Shown: positions 7,492-16,772, counted from the stretch's first letter. The stretch is DNA of 54,250 nucleotides from DATEHQ01 sp035279525 (GCA_035279525.1 DATEHQ010000153.1:1-54250), one strand, 5' to 3'. The notes: a model not told the origin generated them from the sequence alone. Made by a program: numbers and translations.

Positions 7492-9735
7492 ATGAACGAG
7501 TCGCCGGCCGGCCTGCGCCGGCTGGACGGCGCCCAGAAAGTGACGGGCGCCACACCGTTCACGGCCGACCTGGAGCTTTCCGGGATGCTCCACGTCCAGC
7601 TTGTCGTGAGCCATCTCGCGAGCGCGCGGATCCGCAACATCGAGACGACCGCGGCGCGCGCCCTCCCGGGCGTGATCGACGTGGTGGTCGCAGCCGACCT
7701 GCCCGGTCTCGGGCTGGCCGGGCCGGACCGGCCGCTCGCCGCCGAGCGCGTGTTCTGGGCCGGTCAGCCGGTGGTGGCCGTTCTGGCCGAGAGCGCCGCA
7801 GCAGCGGCCGACGCCGCTGCGCTCGTCGAGCTCGACCTCGAGGACCTGACGCCGGTCGCCACTCCCCGACAGGCGATGCGCGACGACTCGCCCCTCGTGC
7901 TCGAAGCCGGCGAGGAGGCGAACGCCGAGAACGCCTCGATCCACGGCGCCGCGGCGGGCGAGGAGGCCGCGCCTGAGGCGAAGCCGCGCAACGTCAGCGG
8001 CACGGTGCGCATGCGCCGAGGGGACGCCGCGGCGGCCCTGTCGTCGGCCGAGGTGGTGGTCAAGGCCCGGTATGAAATCGCGGGAGCCCATCACGGATTC
8101 CTCGAGCCCCACGTCGCCGCCGCCCGGCCCGAACCCGACGGTGGACTGACGATCTGGTCGCCGACGCAGGGACCGTTCAACGTGCGCGACCACGTAGCCG
8201 AGCTGCTGTCTCTTGCACCCCACCTGGTGCGCGTGGTGCCGATGGCGGTCGGCGGCGGGTTCGGCGGCAAGATCGAGCTCCTGGAGCCCCTGGTCGCTCT
8301 GCTGGCGATGCACGCGCGCCGCCCGGTGCGGCTGGTGCTCACGCGCTCGCAGGAGTTCGTGGTCGGCCGTCCGGCGCCAGCGGCCACCTTCGAGCTCGAG
8401 CTCGGCGCGCGGCGCGACGGGACGCTGACCGCGCTTCGCGTGCGTTTCGAGTACGACAACGGCGCCGCGGCCGGATGGCATGGCGGCCTGACGGCGAATT
8501 TCCTCGGAGGCACGTACCGGATCCCTGACTTCGACCTGCACGGGTTCGAGGTCGCGACCAACAAGGCACCCGCCGACGCCTATCGGGCGCCCGGCGGTCC
8601 GCAGGCGTACTTCGCCCTCGAATCGGCGATGGACGAGCTCGCTCTCCGTCTCGAGATGGACCCCATCGAGCTGCGATTGAAGAACGTGTCGCGCGAGGGC
8701 GACCTCACCGCGGACGGTCAGCGCTGGCCCCGAATCGCCTCGGTCGATTGCCTCGAAGAGGCGAAGACCCATCCGCTGTACAGCGCAGCCCTTCAACCCG
8801 GCGAGGGGGTCGGCGTGGCGCTCGGAGCCTGGGGCGGGGCCCGCACGCCGGCGGCGGCGGGCTGTCGCGTGGAGCCCGACGGAACCGTGACGGTGATGGT
8901 CGGGTCACCCGACATCAGCGGCGCCCACACCGGGCTGGCGATGATCGCCGCGGAAGCGTTTGGGCTCGAACCCGCAAAGGTGCGCGTGCAGTTCGCCGAC
9001 ACCGGTTCGGCGCCGTTCGGCCCCGCGGCCGGCGGCAGCCAGGTCACCTACAGCGTCGGGGGGGCCGTTCACGAGGCCGCGCTCGAGGCCCGCCGCCAGC
9101 TGCTCGAGATCGCGACGGAGAGGCTCGAGGCCGCGCCCGAAGACCTCGACATCACCGACGGCCATGTGGCGGTGAAGGGCGCGCCCACCCGCCGGGTCGA
9201 GATCACCGAGCTCATCCGCCTGAGCAGCGAGTTCATGGGCAAGCACAAGCCGGTCCACGCGAGCGGCCGATCAGCGGTGCAGGCGGCTTCACCGATGTTC
9301 ACAGCGCACATCGCGCGTGTTCGAGTCGACCGCGAGACCGGTGCCTACCAGCTCACCGGCTATGCGGCCATCCAGGACGTGGGTCGCGCGATCAACCGGC
9401 CGGAGATAGAGGGCCAGGTCCACGGTGGCAGCGCCCAGTCGCTCGGCCGCGCCCTCGGTGAGCAGCTTCTGTACGACAGCGAGGCACAGCTGCGCACCGG
9501 GTCGTTCCTCGACTACGAGCTGCCGACCGCCGACGTCATCCCCGACATCGACGTGCGGCTGTTGGAGGTCCCCTCCCCTGTCGGCCCGCTCGGCGCGAAG
9601 GGCGTCGGCGAACCTCCCGCCATCCCCGGCCCGGCGGCGCTCGCCAACGCTCTGGCGCGCGCAACCGGCGTCCGCATCCGCCAGGTGCCCATCGATCGCT
9701 CGCTTCTGACGGAGTCCTTCACAGACGGAAAGTAG
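7492..9735 (+). CDS. Molybdopterin-dependent hydroxylase large subunit (xanthine dehydrogenase/aldehyde oxidase family)
   Basis: This 747-residue protein matches the large, molybdenum-cofactor-binding subunit of the xanthine dehydrogenase / CoxL superfamily. An N-terminal a/b hammerhead domain starts at LRRLDGAQKVTG. The cofactor-binding glycine motif GGGFGGK is near residue 252, DAYRAPGGPQAYFALE near 361, and the C-terminal GAKGVGEPP near 702 carries the expected catalytic Glu. The active-site loop is AYRAPGG rather than the AYRCSFR of true CO dehydrogenase, so carbon monoxide oxidation is not supported; an aldehyde or N-heterocycle substrate is more likely. The ATG at 7492 was chosen over upstream codons because the hammerhead begins a few residues later. 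No FAD-binding or 2Fe-2S subunit gene is adjacent, so the complex partners must be encoded elsewhere. Confidence 0.88.
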   Translation: MNESPAGLRRLDGAQKVTGATPFTADLELSGMLHVQLVVSHLASARIRNIETTAARALPGVIDVVVAADLPGLGLAGPDRPLAAERVFWAGQPVVAVLAESAAAAADAAALVELDLEDLTPVATPRQAMRDDSPLVLEAGEEANAENASIHGAAAGEEAAPEAKPRNVSGTVRMRRGDAAAALSSAEVVVKARYEIAGAHHGFLEPHVAAARPEPDGGLTIWSPTQGPFNVRDHVAELLSLAPHLVRVVPMAVGGGFGGKIELLEPLVALLAMHARRPVRLVLTRSQEFVVGRPAPAATFELELGARRDGTLTALRVRFEYDNGAAAGWHGGLTANFLGGTYRIPDFDLHGFEVATNKAPADAYRAPGGPQAYFALESAMDELALRLEMDPIELRLKNVSREGDLTADGQRWPRIASVDCLEEAKTHPLYSAALQPGEGVGVALGAWGGARTPAAAGCRVEPDGTVTVMVGSPDISGAHTGLAMIAAEAFGLEPAKVRVQFADTGSAPFGPAAGGSQVTYSVGGAVHEAALEARRQLLEIATERLEAAPEDLDITDGHVAVKGAPTRRVEITELIRLSSEFMGKHKPVHASGRSAVQAASPMFTAHIARVRVDRETGAYQLTGYAAIQDVGRAINRPEIEGQVHGGSAQSLGRALGEQLLYDSEAQLRTGSFLDYELPTADVIPDIDVRLLEVPSPVGPLGAKGVGEPPAIPGPAALANALARATGVRIRQVPIDRSLLTESFTDGK

Positions 9736-9748
9736 GGGCGGCGCAGGG

Positions 9749-11242
9749 CTGCGCGAGTACGTCGCGCGCGCGCTGCCAGGGCACTCTCCGATCCTGGTCA
9801 ACAACCGAGCGCCGCACGAGCTGCGGCCGGACGGCACCTTCAGACGCGGCTCGGGGGGAGTGATCACCGCCCTGTTGACCATGGCCGAGGCGACGGGCGC
9901 CGAGTGGGTCGCCTGCGCGCGAACCGACGACGAGCGAAAGCTCGCCGCCGAGCATGCGGCAGGGATGACCATGCCGCTCATCCAGTCGGCCGGTCGCCTT
10001 CACTACGTCACACCCAACCCGGACCAGTACGACCTCTATTACGGGGTGATCGCCAACCCGGTGTTGTGGTTCATCCAGCACTACCTCTGGGATCTCGGCA
10101 ACGAGCCGGTGATCGACGAGCGCATCCACCAGGCGTGGGAGCGCGGCTACGTCGCGGTCAACCGCCAGGTGGCCGCGAAGGTGGTCGAGCTCGGCAAGGC
10201 GGCGACCGAGCGGCCGCTGGTCCTGGTGCAGGACTACCTGCTGTACCTGGTCCCCGCGATGGTCCGCCAGGCGCTCCCGGCGGCGGTGATCCACCACTTC
10301 GTCCACGTGCCGTGGCCGACGCCCCAGTACTGGAAGGTGCTCCCCCGGCACATGCGCGACGCAATCCTGGAGGGCCTGCTCGGGTGCGACATCGTCGGCT
10401 TTCAGTCGAGCCTCGACGTGCGTAACTTCCTCCTCACCTGCGAGGAGAACGGCGGACTTCAGGTGGACGAGCGCGAGCGCGCGGTGCTCGCCGGCGGGCG
10501 GGTGGTGTACGCGCGCCATTACCCCATCTCGATCGATGTGCCGGCGACGCTTCGCCTCGCGTCGTCCCGCAGCGTGAAGCGGCAGGAGCACGAGCTCGCG
10601 ACCTGGAGGCCCGAGCTGTTGATCGCGCGCATCGACCGCACGGACCCGTCCAAGAACATCATTCGCGGCTTTGTCGCCTACGACAAGCTGCTGCGATACC
10701 ACCCTGAATTGCGCGGCCGCGTGCAGTTCTGGGCATTCCTACAGCCCTCGAGGCAGGACATCGCCGTCTACAGCCGGTACCTGCGCCAGATCCGGCAGAC
10801 GGCGGCGCGGATCAACAGCGACCTCGGCACGGCGGAGTGGCAGCCGATTCGGCTCGAGATAGGTGAAAGCGAGCGCAAGGCGATCGCCGCGATGAAGAAC
10901 TTCGACGTCCTGCTCGTCAACCCGGTCTACGACGGCTTGAACCTTGTCGCCAAAGAGGCGGCAGTGGTCAACCAGGCGAACGGCGTGATCGTCCTGTCGG
11001 AAAACGCCGGTGCGCATGAGGAGCTGCGCGGACACGTCCTATCGATCAATCCGTTCGACGTGGAGGCAACCGCGGACGCGATGTACACAGGCCTGACCCT
11101 CGCGCCGGACAGGAGGCGCCTGCTCAACGACGGGGCGCGAGAGGTCGTGCGCGCCAACGACATCGCCCGATGGATCAGCAACCAGGTGCAGGACATGCGA
11201 GACCTGGTCACGCCGGCGGACCGGAGGGTTCCGGTCGGCTGA
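9749..11242 (+). CDS. otsA: Trehalose-6-phosphate synthase (glycosyltransferase family 20), start codon unusual
   Basis: This is a GT20 enzyme transferring glucose from a nucleotide sugar to glucose 6-phosphate. Visible landmarks are QDYLLYLVP and HHFVHVPWPTP (equivalents of the HDYHL and HIPFP motifs), RIDRTDPSKNIIRGF, and NPVYDGLNLVAKE near the C-terminus, the nucleotide-sugar site. The first canonical start is GTG 9860, but it would cut off the conserved N-terminal strand ILVNNRAPHEL and most of the GSGGVITAL loop, which bind substrate and are encoded in frame just upstream (9791-9868). That upstream frame is open only from 9710 and has no ATG, GTG or TTG. CTG 9749, behind an AGGGG-containing stretch, is the most plausible start. 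The gene follows the molybdenum hydroxylase closely and converges with otsB, leaving a 6-base gap. Confidence 0.85.
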   Translation: MREYVARALPGHSPILVNNRAPHELRPDGTFRRGSGGVITALLTMAEATGAEWVACARTDDERKLAAEHAAGMTMPLIQSAGRLHYVTPNPDQYDLYYGVIANPVLWFIQHYLWDLGNEPVIDERIHQAWERGYVAVNRQVAAKVVELGKAATERPLVLVQDYLLYLVPAMVRQALPAAVIHHFVHVPWPTPQYWKVLPRHMRDAILEGLLGCDIVGFQSSLDVRNFLLTCEENGGLQVDERERAVLAGGRVVYARHYPISIDVPATLRLASSRSVKRQEHELATWRPELLIARIDRTDPSKNIIRGFVAYDKLLRYHPELRGRVQFWAFLQPSRQDIAVYSRYLRQIRQTAARINSDLGTAEWQPIRLEIGESERKAIAAMKNFDVLLVNPVYDGLNLVAKEAAVVNQANGVIVLSENAGAHEELRGHVLSINPFDVEATADAMYTGLTLAPDRRRLLNDGAREVVRANDIARWISNQVQDMRDLVTPADRRVPVG

Positions 11243-11248
11243 GCTTCC

Positions 11249-12025
11249 TTACCTGTCCTGGTGCTGGTCGGCCCAGTCGGCGATCCCGTTCAGGAGCGCC
11301 GCCGCTTCCGCCGGACCGTTGACGACAAGATCACAGCTGTCGAACAGGTCCTTGGGTGCCTCGGCCGAGTAGACCCCCACCGACATGTGGGGGATATCCA
11401 CGCGGCTGACATACTCGAAGACCGAGCGGTCGTTCTCGTCGTCACCGAAGGCGACCACGCCGCCCGGGTCTTCAGCCGGGAGATAGGCGGCGAGGAAGGA
11501 TCCCTTACCACCTTTGGGCGCGTGCACCTCGATCACCTTGCGCCCGAGAGCCGCCGAAAGCCGTGCGCCGTCGAGCAGCGGCCGGATCAGGGCGAGCATC
11601 TCGTCGCCGTTCATGTTCGCGTTGCGGAAATGGATCGCGCTGCTGGCGGGCTTCACTTCCAGCCACGCACCGGGCAGTTGCTCGAGCAATTTCGAGACGT
11701 CGGCGCTGAACCGGTCGAGCGCCTCCCTCTGCGCGTGGCGCGGCATGGCCAGCCCGCTGTCGCCCACCAGCCTCACCCCGGAGATGGGGATCCTCTCCTC
11801 CAGCTCCGCGGGCGCCCGGCTGCTGAGGACTATCACGTCCGCGATGGTCTGAACGAGGCGCTGCAGCGCGGCCAGGGCCTCGGGACGCGCCACCGCCTTC
11901 GATGGGTCAGGCACCACGTCGGCGAGCGTGCCGTCGAAGTCGGTGATGAGGATCAGCTCGCTCGGTGGAACCCGCGAGGCGGGCGACGACCTCCATGCCG
12001 GCGCGACGTCGGTCAAATGCAGCAC
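11249..12025 (-). CDS. otsB: Trehalose-6-phosphate phosphatase
   Basis: This 258-residue HAD-superfamily phosphatase converts trehalose 6-phosphate to trehalose. Motif I is ITDFDGTLAD (nucleophile Asp at about residue 29), motif II is VIVLSSR near 66, the conserved Lys region is HAPKGGKGSF, and motif IV is GDDENDRSVF. The length fits OtsB. The GTG start at 12025 follows an AGG-containing leader and lies 6 bases after the AidB-like gene stop, so it appears to be the last gene of the minus-strand run that begins with the metal regulator. It converges with otsA, so synthase and phosphatase are neighbours but sit in different transcripts. Confidence 0.9.
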   Translation of the reverse strand: MLHLTDVAPAWRSSPASRVPPSELILITDFDGTLADVVPDPSKAVARPEALAALQRLVQTIADVIVLSSRAPAELEERIPISGVRLVGDSGLAMPRHAQREALDRFSADVSKLLEQLPGAWLEVKPASSAIHFRNANMNGDEMLALIRPLLDGARLSAALGRKVIEVHAPKGGKGSFLAAYLPAEDPGGVVAFGDDENDRSVFEYVSRVDIPHMSVGVYSAEAPKDLFDSCDLVVNGPAEAAALLNGIADWADQHQDR

Positions 12026-12031
12026 AACAAC

Positions 12032-13648
12032 CTAAAGACGCGGCCGGTGCCGATCGATGACCGATTCGAACTTGCTGGAATGTCGCAGCGTGCCGAATGA
12101 ATGTCCCAGGCGGCCGTCGAGGCGGGAGTCGCAGAAGATTTCCGCCACCGCGGGGTCACCATGTCTCAGCAGCAGGGACGCCTGGAGCACGATCGCCATC
12201 ATCTCGACGATAGCGCGAGCGCGCGATTCGATGTTTTGCACATCCCTTAACTCGCGCTTTACCAGGGCTACCACTGCATCGAGACGCGCGTCCGCCCGCC
12301 CGACGCTTTCCACCTCTTCGAAGAACGCGGTGACCGACTCGGGCTCCCTCTGCATCGCGCGCAGGACGTCGAGCGCGTTGACGTTGCCAGATCCCTCCCA
12401 GATCGAGTTGAGCGGAGCCTCCCGATGCAGACGAGGCAGGATCGATTCCTCGACGTAACCGTTGCCTCCATGGCATTCGAGCGCCTCGGCCACGACCGCG
12501 ATCGCGCGCTTGCAGGTCCAGAACTTCGCCACCGCGACCCCGATGCGCCTGAAGTGCGCCTCGCGCGGATCGTCGGGGTGATCGAAGGCCGCCGCGAGAC
12601 GCATCATCAACAAGGTCGCGGCCTCCGATTCGACGCAGAGATCGGCAAGCACGTTCATCATCAGCGGCTGCTCCGAGAGCAGCTTGCCGAAGGCATTGCG
12701 ATGAGCTGTGTGATGCGTAGCCTGCGCGACCGCCTGCCGCATCAGCGAGGCCGACCCGATGACGCAGTCGAGCCTGGTGTGGTTGACCATGTCGATGATC
12801 GTCCGGACTCCCCTTCCCTCCTCGCCCACCACGACCGACCAGGCGCCGTCGAGCTCGATCTCCGCCGAGGCGTTCGAGCGGTTGCCCAGCTTGTCCTTCA
12901 GCCGCTCGATGTGGAAGTTGTTGCGTGTGCCATCAGGCAGCACACGTGGGAGCAAGAAGCACGTCAGGCCTTCGGGTGCCTGCGCGAGGACGAGGAACGC
13001 ATCGCACATCGGAGCCGAGCAGAACCACTTCTGTCCCTTCAGCAGGTAGACGCCATCCTGGCCCGCCGGCGTCGCGCGCATCGTGTTCGAGCGAACGTCG
13101 GATCCGCCCTGGCGTTCGGTCATCGCCATGCCGAAGAGCGCGCCTCGCTTGGTCGAGGGCACGCGCAGACCGGGGTCGTATTCGAGGGTCGTGATCAGGG
13201 GCTCCCACTGCGCGGCGAGCGCCGCGCTCTTGCGCAGGGCCGGGATGACCGCGTAGGTCATCGACACCGGGCAGCCGTGGCCACCCTCGACCTGCGACCA
13301 GACGTAGAACGCCGCCGCCCTCGCGGCATGCGCACCGGCGCGAGGCTCACGCCACGGCAGCGCGTGCAGGCCGTGACCGATCGCAACCTTCATCAGCTCG
13401 TGCCAGGCGGGATGGAACTCGACCTCGTCGATCCGGTCACCAAAACGGTCGTGCGTGCGCAGCCGGGGCGGGTTGGCGTTGGCCTGGAAGCCCCAGTCGA
13501 TCGCCTGCTGCGTTCCGGCAAGGCGTCCCAGCTCGCTCACCAGGTCGACTGCCCACGACCCTCCCTCACGCTCGAGGGATTCACGCAGCGGGGCGTCGGC
13601 ATCGAAGAGGTTGTAGTCGACGAGCGGCGGAGGCTGGTTGAAGCTCAC
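12032..13648 (-). CDS. AidB-like acyl-CoA dehydrogenase family protein
   Basis: This 538-residue flavoprotein has the AidB subgroup pattern of acyl-CoA dehydrogenases. It has an N-terminal adaptive domain beginning NQPPPLVDYNLFDADAPL, the middle beta domain with MTERQGGSDVRSNTMRA, and the alpha domain ending with HGGNGYVEES and IWEGSGNVNALDVLRA. Escherichia coli AidB belongs to the adaptive response to alkylation and binds DNA; whether this homologue binds DNA or oxidises an acyl-CoA is unknown. The GTG start overlaps the stop of the luciferase-like gene (GTGA), indicating coupling. Position inside a metal-regulator operon suggests a stress role, which is inference. Confidence 0.87.
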   Translation of the reverse strand: MSFNQPPPLVDYNLFDADAPLRESLEREGGSWAVDLVSELGRLAGTQQAIDWGFQANANPPRLRTHDRFGDRIDEVEFHPAWHELMKVAIGHGLHALPWREPRAGAHAARAAAFYVWSQVEGGHGCPVSMTYAVIPALRKSAALAAQWEPLITTLEYDPGLRVPSTKRGALFGMAMTERQGGSDVRSNTMRATPAGQDGVYLLKGQKWFCSAPMCDAFLVLAQAPEGLTCFLLPRVLPDGTRNNFHIERLKDKLGNRSNASAEIELDGAWSVVVGEEGRGVRTIIDMVNHTRLDCVIGSASLMRQAVAQATHHTAHRNAFGKLLSEQPLMMNVLADLCVESEAATLLMMRLAAAFDHPDDPREAHFRRIGVAVAKFWTCKRAIAVVAEALECHGGNGYVEESILPRLHREAPLNSIWEGSGNVNALDVLRAMQREPESVTAFFEEVESVGRADARLDAVVALVKRELRDVQNIESRARAIVEMMAIVLQASLLLRHGDPAVAEIFCDSRLDGRLGHSFGTLRHSSKFESVIDRHRPRL

Positions 13649-14688
13649 CCGACCTCGGCCGCGAGCTCTGCGACCAGGCGCAGCTGCTGGGCGCGTTCCT
13701 CCTTGTCGTTCGTCATCGGCGCGACCACGAGGGTGTCGACGCCCGCTTCCCGAAAATCGCGGATCTTCTGCTTCGCGCGGTCGCGCGGTCCGACGATCGA
13801 GACCGCATCGATGAGACCTGTGGGGATCTTCATCATGGCCTCCGCCTTCTGCCCGGCGAGATAGAGATCCTGGATCTCCGCCGCCTCGGCCTCGAACCCG
13901 TAGGTGGAGACGAGGCGGTTGTAGAAGTTCTGCTCGCGCGAGCCCATGCCGCCGACGTAAAGGCCGAGCATCGGCCGCATCGCGTTCCGCGCCACGTCGA
14001 GGTCGTCACCGATCATGACGTTGACGGTCGGGCACACCCGGAAGGTGTCGAGGGTGCGCCCTGCCCGGCCCGCACCCTCCCGCAGCGGCACGCGGAGGTC
14101 GGCCGTGTGCTCCGGAGAAAACAGCACCGGCAGCCAGCCGTCGGCGATCTCACCCGCGAGCGCGACGTTCTTCGGGCCCATGGCGGCGAGGAAGATCGGG
14201 ATCTGTTTCTGGATCGGCCGGATCGTGAGCTTGAGCGCCTTGCCTGGGCCGTCCGGCAGAGGCAACTCTAGCGTCTCGCCGTGGTACTCGACCTTCTGGT
14301 GGGCCAGCGCCATGCGGACCACGGCGACGTAGTCCCGGGTCCGCTGGAGCTGTCGCGCGAAGCGAACGCCGTGCCAGCCCTCCGACACCTGCGGCCCCGA
14401 CGTGCCGAGTCCGAGGATCATCCGGCCGCCGGACAGGTTGTCGATCGTGGCCGCGGTCATCGCCGCCATGGCGGCGCTGCGCCCGGGGATCTGGAAGATG
14501 CCCGCCCCGAGCATGATGCGAGTGGTGGCCGCGGCCATCCAGGCGAGGGGCGTGGCGGCGTCCGAACCGTAGGCCTCGGCGGTCCAGATGGAGTCATAGC
14601 CGAGGTCTTCGGCTGCCTTCGCGAGCGCCAGCTGATCCGCGGCGCCGAGGCCCATGCCCCAGTAGCCCGCCATCGCGCCGAGTCTCAC
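13645..14688 (-). CDS. LLM-class (probably F420-dependent) oxidoreductase
   Basis: This 347-residue luciferase-like monooxygenase-fold enzyme is predicted to be a TIM barrel. The N-terminus MRLGAMAGYWGMG, the segment DLGYDSIWTAEAYGSDA and the later LGLGTSGPQVSEGWHGVRF are typical of the F420-dependent group seen in Actinobacteria and Chloroflexota. The open frame extends much further upstream but overlaps the Nramp gene in another frame. GTG 14688 gives the expected family N-terminus and leaves only 11 bases after the Nramp stop. It overlaps the AidB-like gene by four bases. F420 use is inferred from family resemblance; FMN use cannot be excluded, and the substrate is unknown. Confidence 0.87.
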   Translation of the reverse strand: MRLGAMAGYWGMGLGAADQLALAKAAEDLGYDSIWTAEAYGSDAATPLAWMAAATTRIMLGAGIFQIPGRSAAMAAMTAATIDNLSGGRMILGLGTSGPQVSEGWHGVRFARQLQRTRDYVAVVRMALAHQKVEYHGETLELPLPDGPGKALKLTIRPIQKQIPIFLAAMGPKNVALAGEIADGWLPVLFSPEHTADLRVPLREGAGRAGRTLDTFRVCPTVNVMIGDDLDVARNAMRPMLGLYVGGMGSREQNFYNRLVSTYGFEAEAAEIQDLYLAGQKAEAMMKIPTGLIDAVSIVGPRDRAKQKIRDFREAGVDTLVVAPMTNDKEERAQQLRLVAELAAEVG

Positions 14689-14699
14689 GATGAGTGAGC

Positions 14700-16037
14700 T
14701 TAGAAGAAGCTCTGCACGACCAGGAAGACGTTCAGGATGATGATCACGCCGGCGACCGCGTACGCCGCCCAGCTGGTCACCTTGTGGTTCACCAGGTTGC
14801 CCATGATCTGGGGGTTGCGGCAGAACATGATGAGCGGGATCAGCGCGAAGGGAATCCCGAACGAGAGGAAGACCTGGCTCAGGACCAGCGCGCGTGACGG
14901 GTCGAATCCCACGCCGATGACGACCATCGCGGGCACCATGGTGATCACCCGCCGCAAGAACACCGAGATGCTCCTCCGGATGAATCCCTGCATCACGACC
15001 TGGCCGGCCAGGGTCCCGACCGACGACGACGAGATGCCGGAGGCCATCAGCGCGACGCCGAACACGAGGCCGCCGTGCGCGCCGAGGTACTGGTCCAGCA
15101 TGTGGAAGACCTGGGTGAGGTCGGTGCCTGCGCCGGTCAACCCGCGGGTATGGAAGACGGCCGCGGCCATGGTCAGCATCGCGATGTTGATCACGCCCGC
15201 GATGCCCATCGCGATCACGACATCCACGAGCTCGAAGTGGTAGATCTTCCGCTTCGCCTCCGGGTTCGCTCCGACGATTCGCTTCTGGGTCAGCGCCGAG
15301 TGCAGGTAGATGACGTGGGGCATGACCGTCGCACCCAGGATGCCGACCGCCAGCAGCAACGATGTGTGGCCATCGAGCTGAGGCACGAAGGTGCCGCCGA
15401 GCACGCCCGGCAGCGAGGCGTTGCTCCTGAAGACCTCGAGGCCGAATGCGATGACGATCAGGCCGACCAGCCCGGCGATGGTCGATTCGAGGCGCCGGAA
15501 GCCGAATGCCTGCAGGCTGAGGATCGCGAAGGCGATCAGGCCGGTGAGCAAGCCGGCGATGAACAGCGGGATGCCGAAGACGAGGTAGATGCCGAGCGCG
15601 GCGCCCACGAACTCGGCCAGGTCGGTCGCCATGGCGATGAGCTCGGCCTGGATCCAAAGGAAGAAGACGACCGGCCGGGGAAATCGGTCGCGGCAGACCT
15701 CGGGCAGGCTTCGGCCGGTCGCGATGCCCAGCTTGGCGCTCATCGACTGGATGAGCATCGCCATCAGGTTCGCGGCGGCCACGACCCACAGCAGCATGTA
15801 GCCGAACTGCGCGCCGCCCGCCATGTTGGTCGCGAAGTTGCCTGGGTCGACGTAGGCGACGGCCGCGATGAAGGCAGGCCCGAGGAAAGGCAGCACCGCA
15901 CGAATCCCGCCGCGCTCGCCGGTCAGCGATCGCTCGGCCGCCTTCAGCACCCTCAGCTCGCCGGGCAGCGCGTTCTCCACTCCCAGGACCTGGGTCGGTG
16001 AGACGGCGACCACGGCCTTGACCGCTTTGACCGCCAC
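14700..16037 (-). CDS. mntH: Nramp-family divalent metal transporter
   Basis: This 445-residue integral membrane protein has about 11 predicted helices. It carries both Nramp metal-site signatures: DPGNFATNMAGG in helix 1 (near residue 62) and MPHVIYLHSAL in helix 6 (near 214). These coordinate Mn2+ or Fe2+ in the family, with proton-coupled uptake. The GTG start directly abuts the stop of the DtxR/MntR-type regulator gene, so regulator and transporter are coupled. The cation preference (Mn versus Fe) cannot be decided from sequence, although the pairing favours Mn2+ or Fe2+ homeostasis. Confidence 0.93.
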   Translation of the reverse strand: MAVKAVKAVVAVSPTQVLGVENALPGELRVLKAAERSLTGERGGIRAVLPFLGPAFIAAVAYVDPGNFATNMAGGAQFGYMLLWVVAAANLMAMLIQSMSAKLGIATGRSLPEVCRDRFPRPVVFFLWIQAELIAMATDLAEFVGAALGIYLVFGIPLFIAGLLTGLIAFAILSLQAFGFRRLESTIAGLVGLIVIAFGLEVFRSNASLPGVLGGTFVPQLDGHTSLLLAVGILGATVMPHVIYLHSALTQKRIVGANPEAKRKIYHFELVDVVIAMGIAGVINIAMLTMAAAVFHTRGLTGAGTDLTQVFHMLDQYLGAHGGLVFGVALMASGISSSSVGTLAGQVVMQGFIRRSISVFLRRVITMVPAMVVIGVGFDPSRALVLSQVFLSFGIPFALIPLIMFCRNPQIMGNLVNHKVTSWAAYAVAGVIIILNVFLVVQSFF

Positions 16038-16721
16038 TCAGCGCGCCTCGGCGACGAAGACGGCGCGCGCCAGGCCGAGCGGAAGGGATGAACGCCGGCC
16101 CTTGATGCGGATGTCGATAGGTCCGTCGAACTCGCTCGTCGCCATGACATCGACGCGCGTCCCAGGCAGCAGGCCGCGCCGGTCGAGCTCGCGCAGCTTG
16201 AGGGGGTCCTCGTCCGACACACCCTCGACCACGAGCCTGGCCCCCGCCCGGCTGTCCCCAAGCGTCCGTGTGCTGACGGGCCGGACCTTGCCGGTGAGGG
16301 TCGGGATGGCGTGTCCGTGGGGATCGAGCTCGGGGCGGCCGAGCAGCTCGAAGATCCGCTGCTCCATGCGCTCCGAGATCACGTGCTCGAGGCGTTCGGC
16401 CTCGTCGTGCACCTCGTCCCAGCTGTAGCCGAGGACCTGGACGAGGAACATCTCCAGCAAGCGGTGGTGGCGGACCAGCTCCAGCGCGACCTTCCGGCCG
16501 TCGCGCGTGAGCTGCTGGCCGCGGTACCTGTCGTGCTCGACCAGTCCCTGGGCGGTGAGGCGCGTGACCATCTCGCTGACGCTTGGTGACGAGATGCCCA
16601 GGCGTTGGGCGAGCTCTCGGGTCGGCACCGGCCGCTGATCGCCGTGGAGCTGATAAAGCGCTTTGAGGTAGTCCTCCTGCGAGCGCGTGAACGAGCTTCG
16701 TCGCTCGAGCTGTTCGACCAT
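16038..16721 (-). CDS. mntR: DtxR/MntR-family metal-dependent transcriptional regulator
   Basis: This 227-residue regulator has an N-terminal winged helix (SQEDYLKALYQL, then LAQRLGISSPSVSEMVTRL, residues about 13-60). A dimerisation/metal-binding domain follows, with RHHRLLEMFLVQVLGYSWDE and HDEAERLEHVISERM (His and Glu ligands near 97-125). A C-terminal FeoA/SH3-like domain (about 150-227) puts it with the long DtxR/IdeR type rather than the short MntR type. It would bind Fe2+ or Mn2+ and repress the transporter gene that follows without a gap. An operator-like palindrome lies 52 bases upstream of the start, so autoregulation is likely. Confidence 0.9.
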   Translation of the reverse strand: MVEQLERRSSFTRSQEDYLKALYQLHGDQRPVPTRELAQRLGISSPSVSEMVTRLTAQGLVEHDRYRGQQLTRDGRKVALELVRHHRLLEMFLVQVLGYSWDEVHDEAERLEHVISERMEQRIFELLGRPELDPHGHAIPTLTGKVRPVSTRTLGDSRAGARLVVEGVSDEDPLKLRELDRRGLLPGTRVDVMATSEFDGPIDIRIKGRRSSLPLGLARAVFVAEAR

Positions 16722-16772
16722 CGTGCCCTAGGCCGTCCTAATCGGAATTACTGGCTTGCCTACCACAAAAGA

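Noticed and set aside
7248..7640. Upstream extension of the binding lipoprotein
   Set aside because: It would place 131 Arg/Pro-rich residues ahead of a perfect lipoprotein signal; the ATG at 7247 has its own ribosome site.
7492..9735. Carbon monoxide dehydrogenase large subunit (coxL)
   Set aside because: The diagnostic AYRCSFR active-site loop is absent (AYRAPGG instead) and coxM/coxS are not adjacent.
13645..15789. A single 714-residue gene covering the oxidoreductase and part of the Nramp gene
   Set aside because: The upstream half is a shadow of the Nramp gene; the oxidoreductase has a proper GTG start at 14688 just after the Nramp stop.
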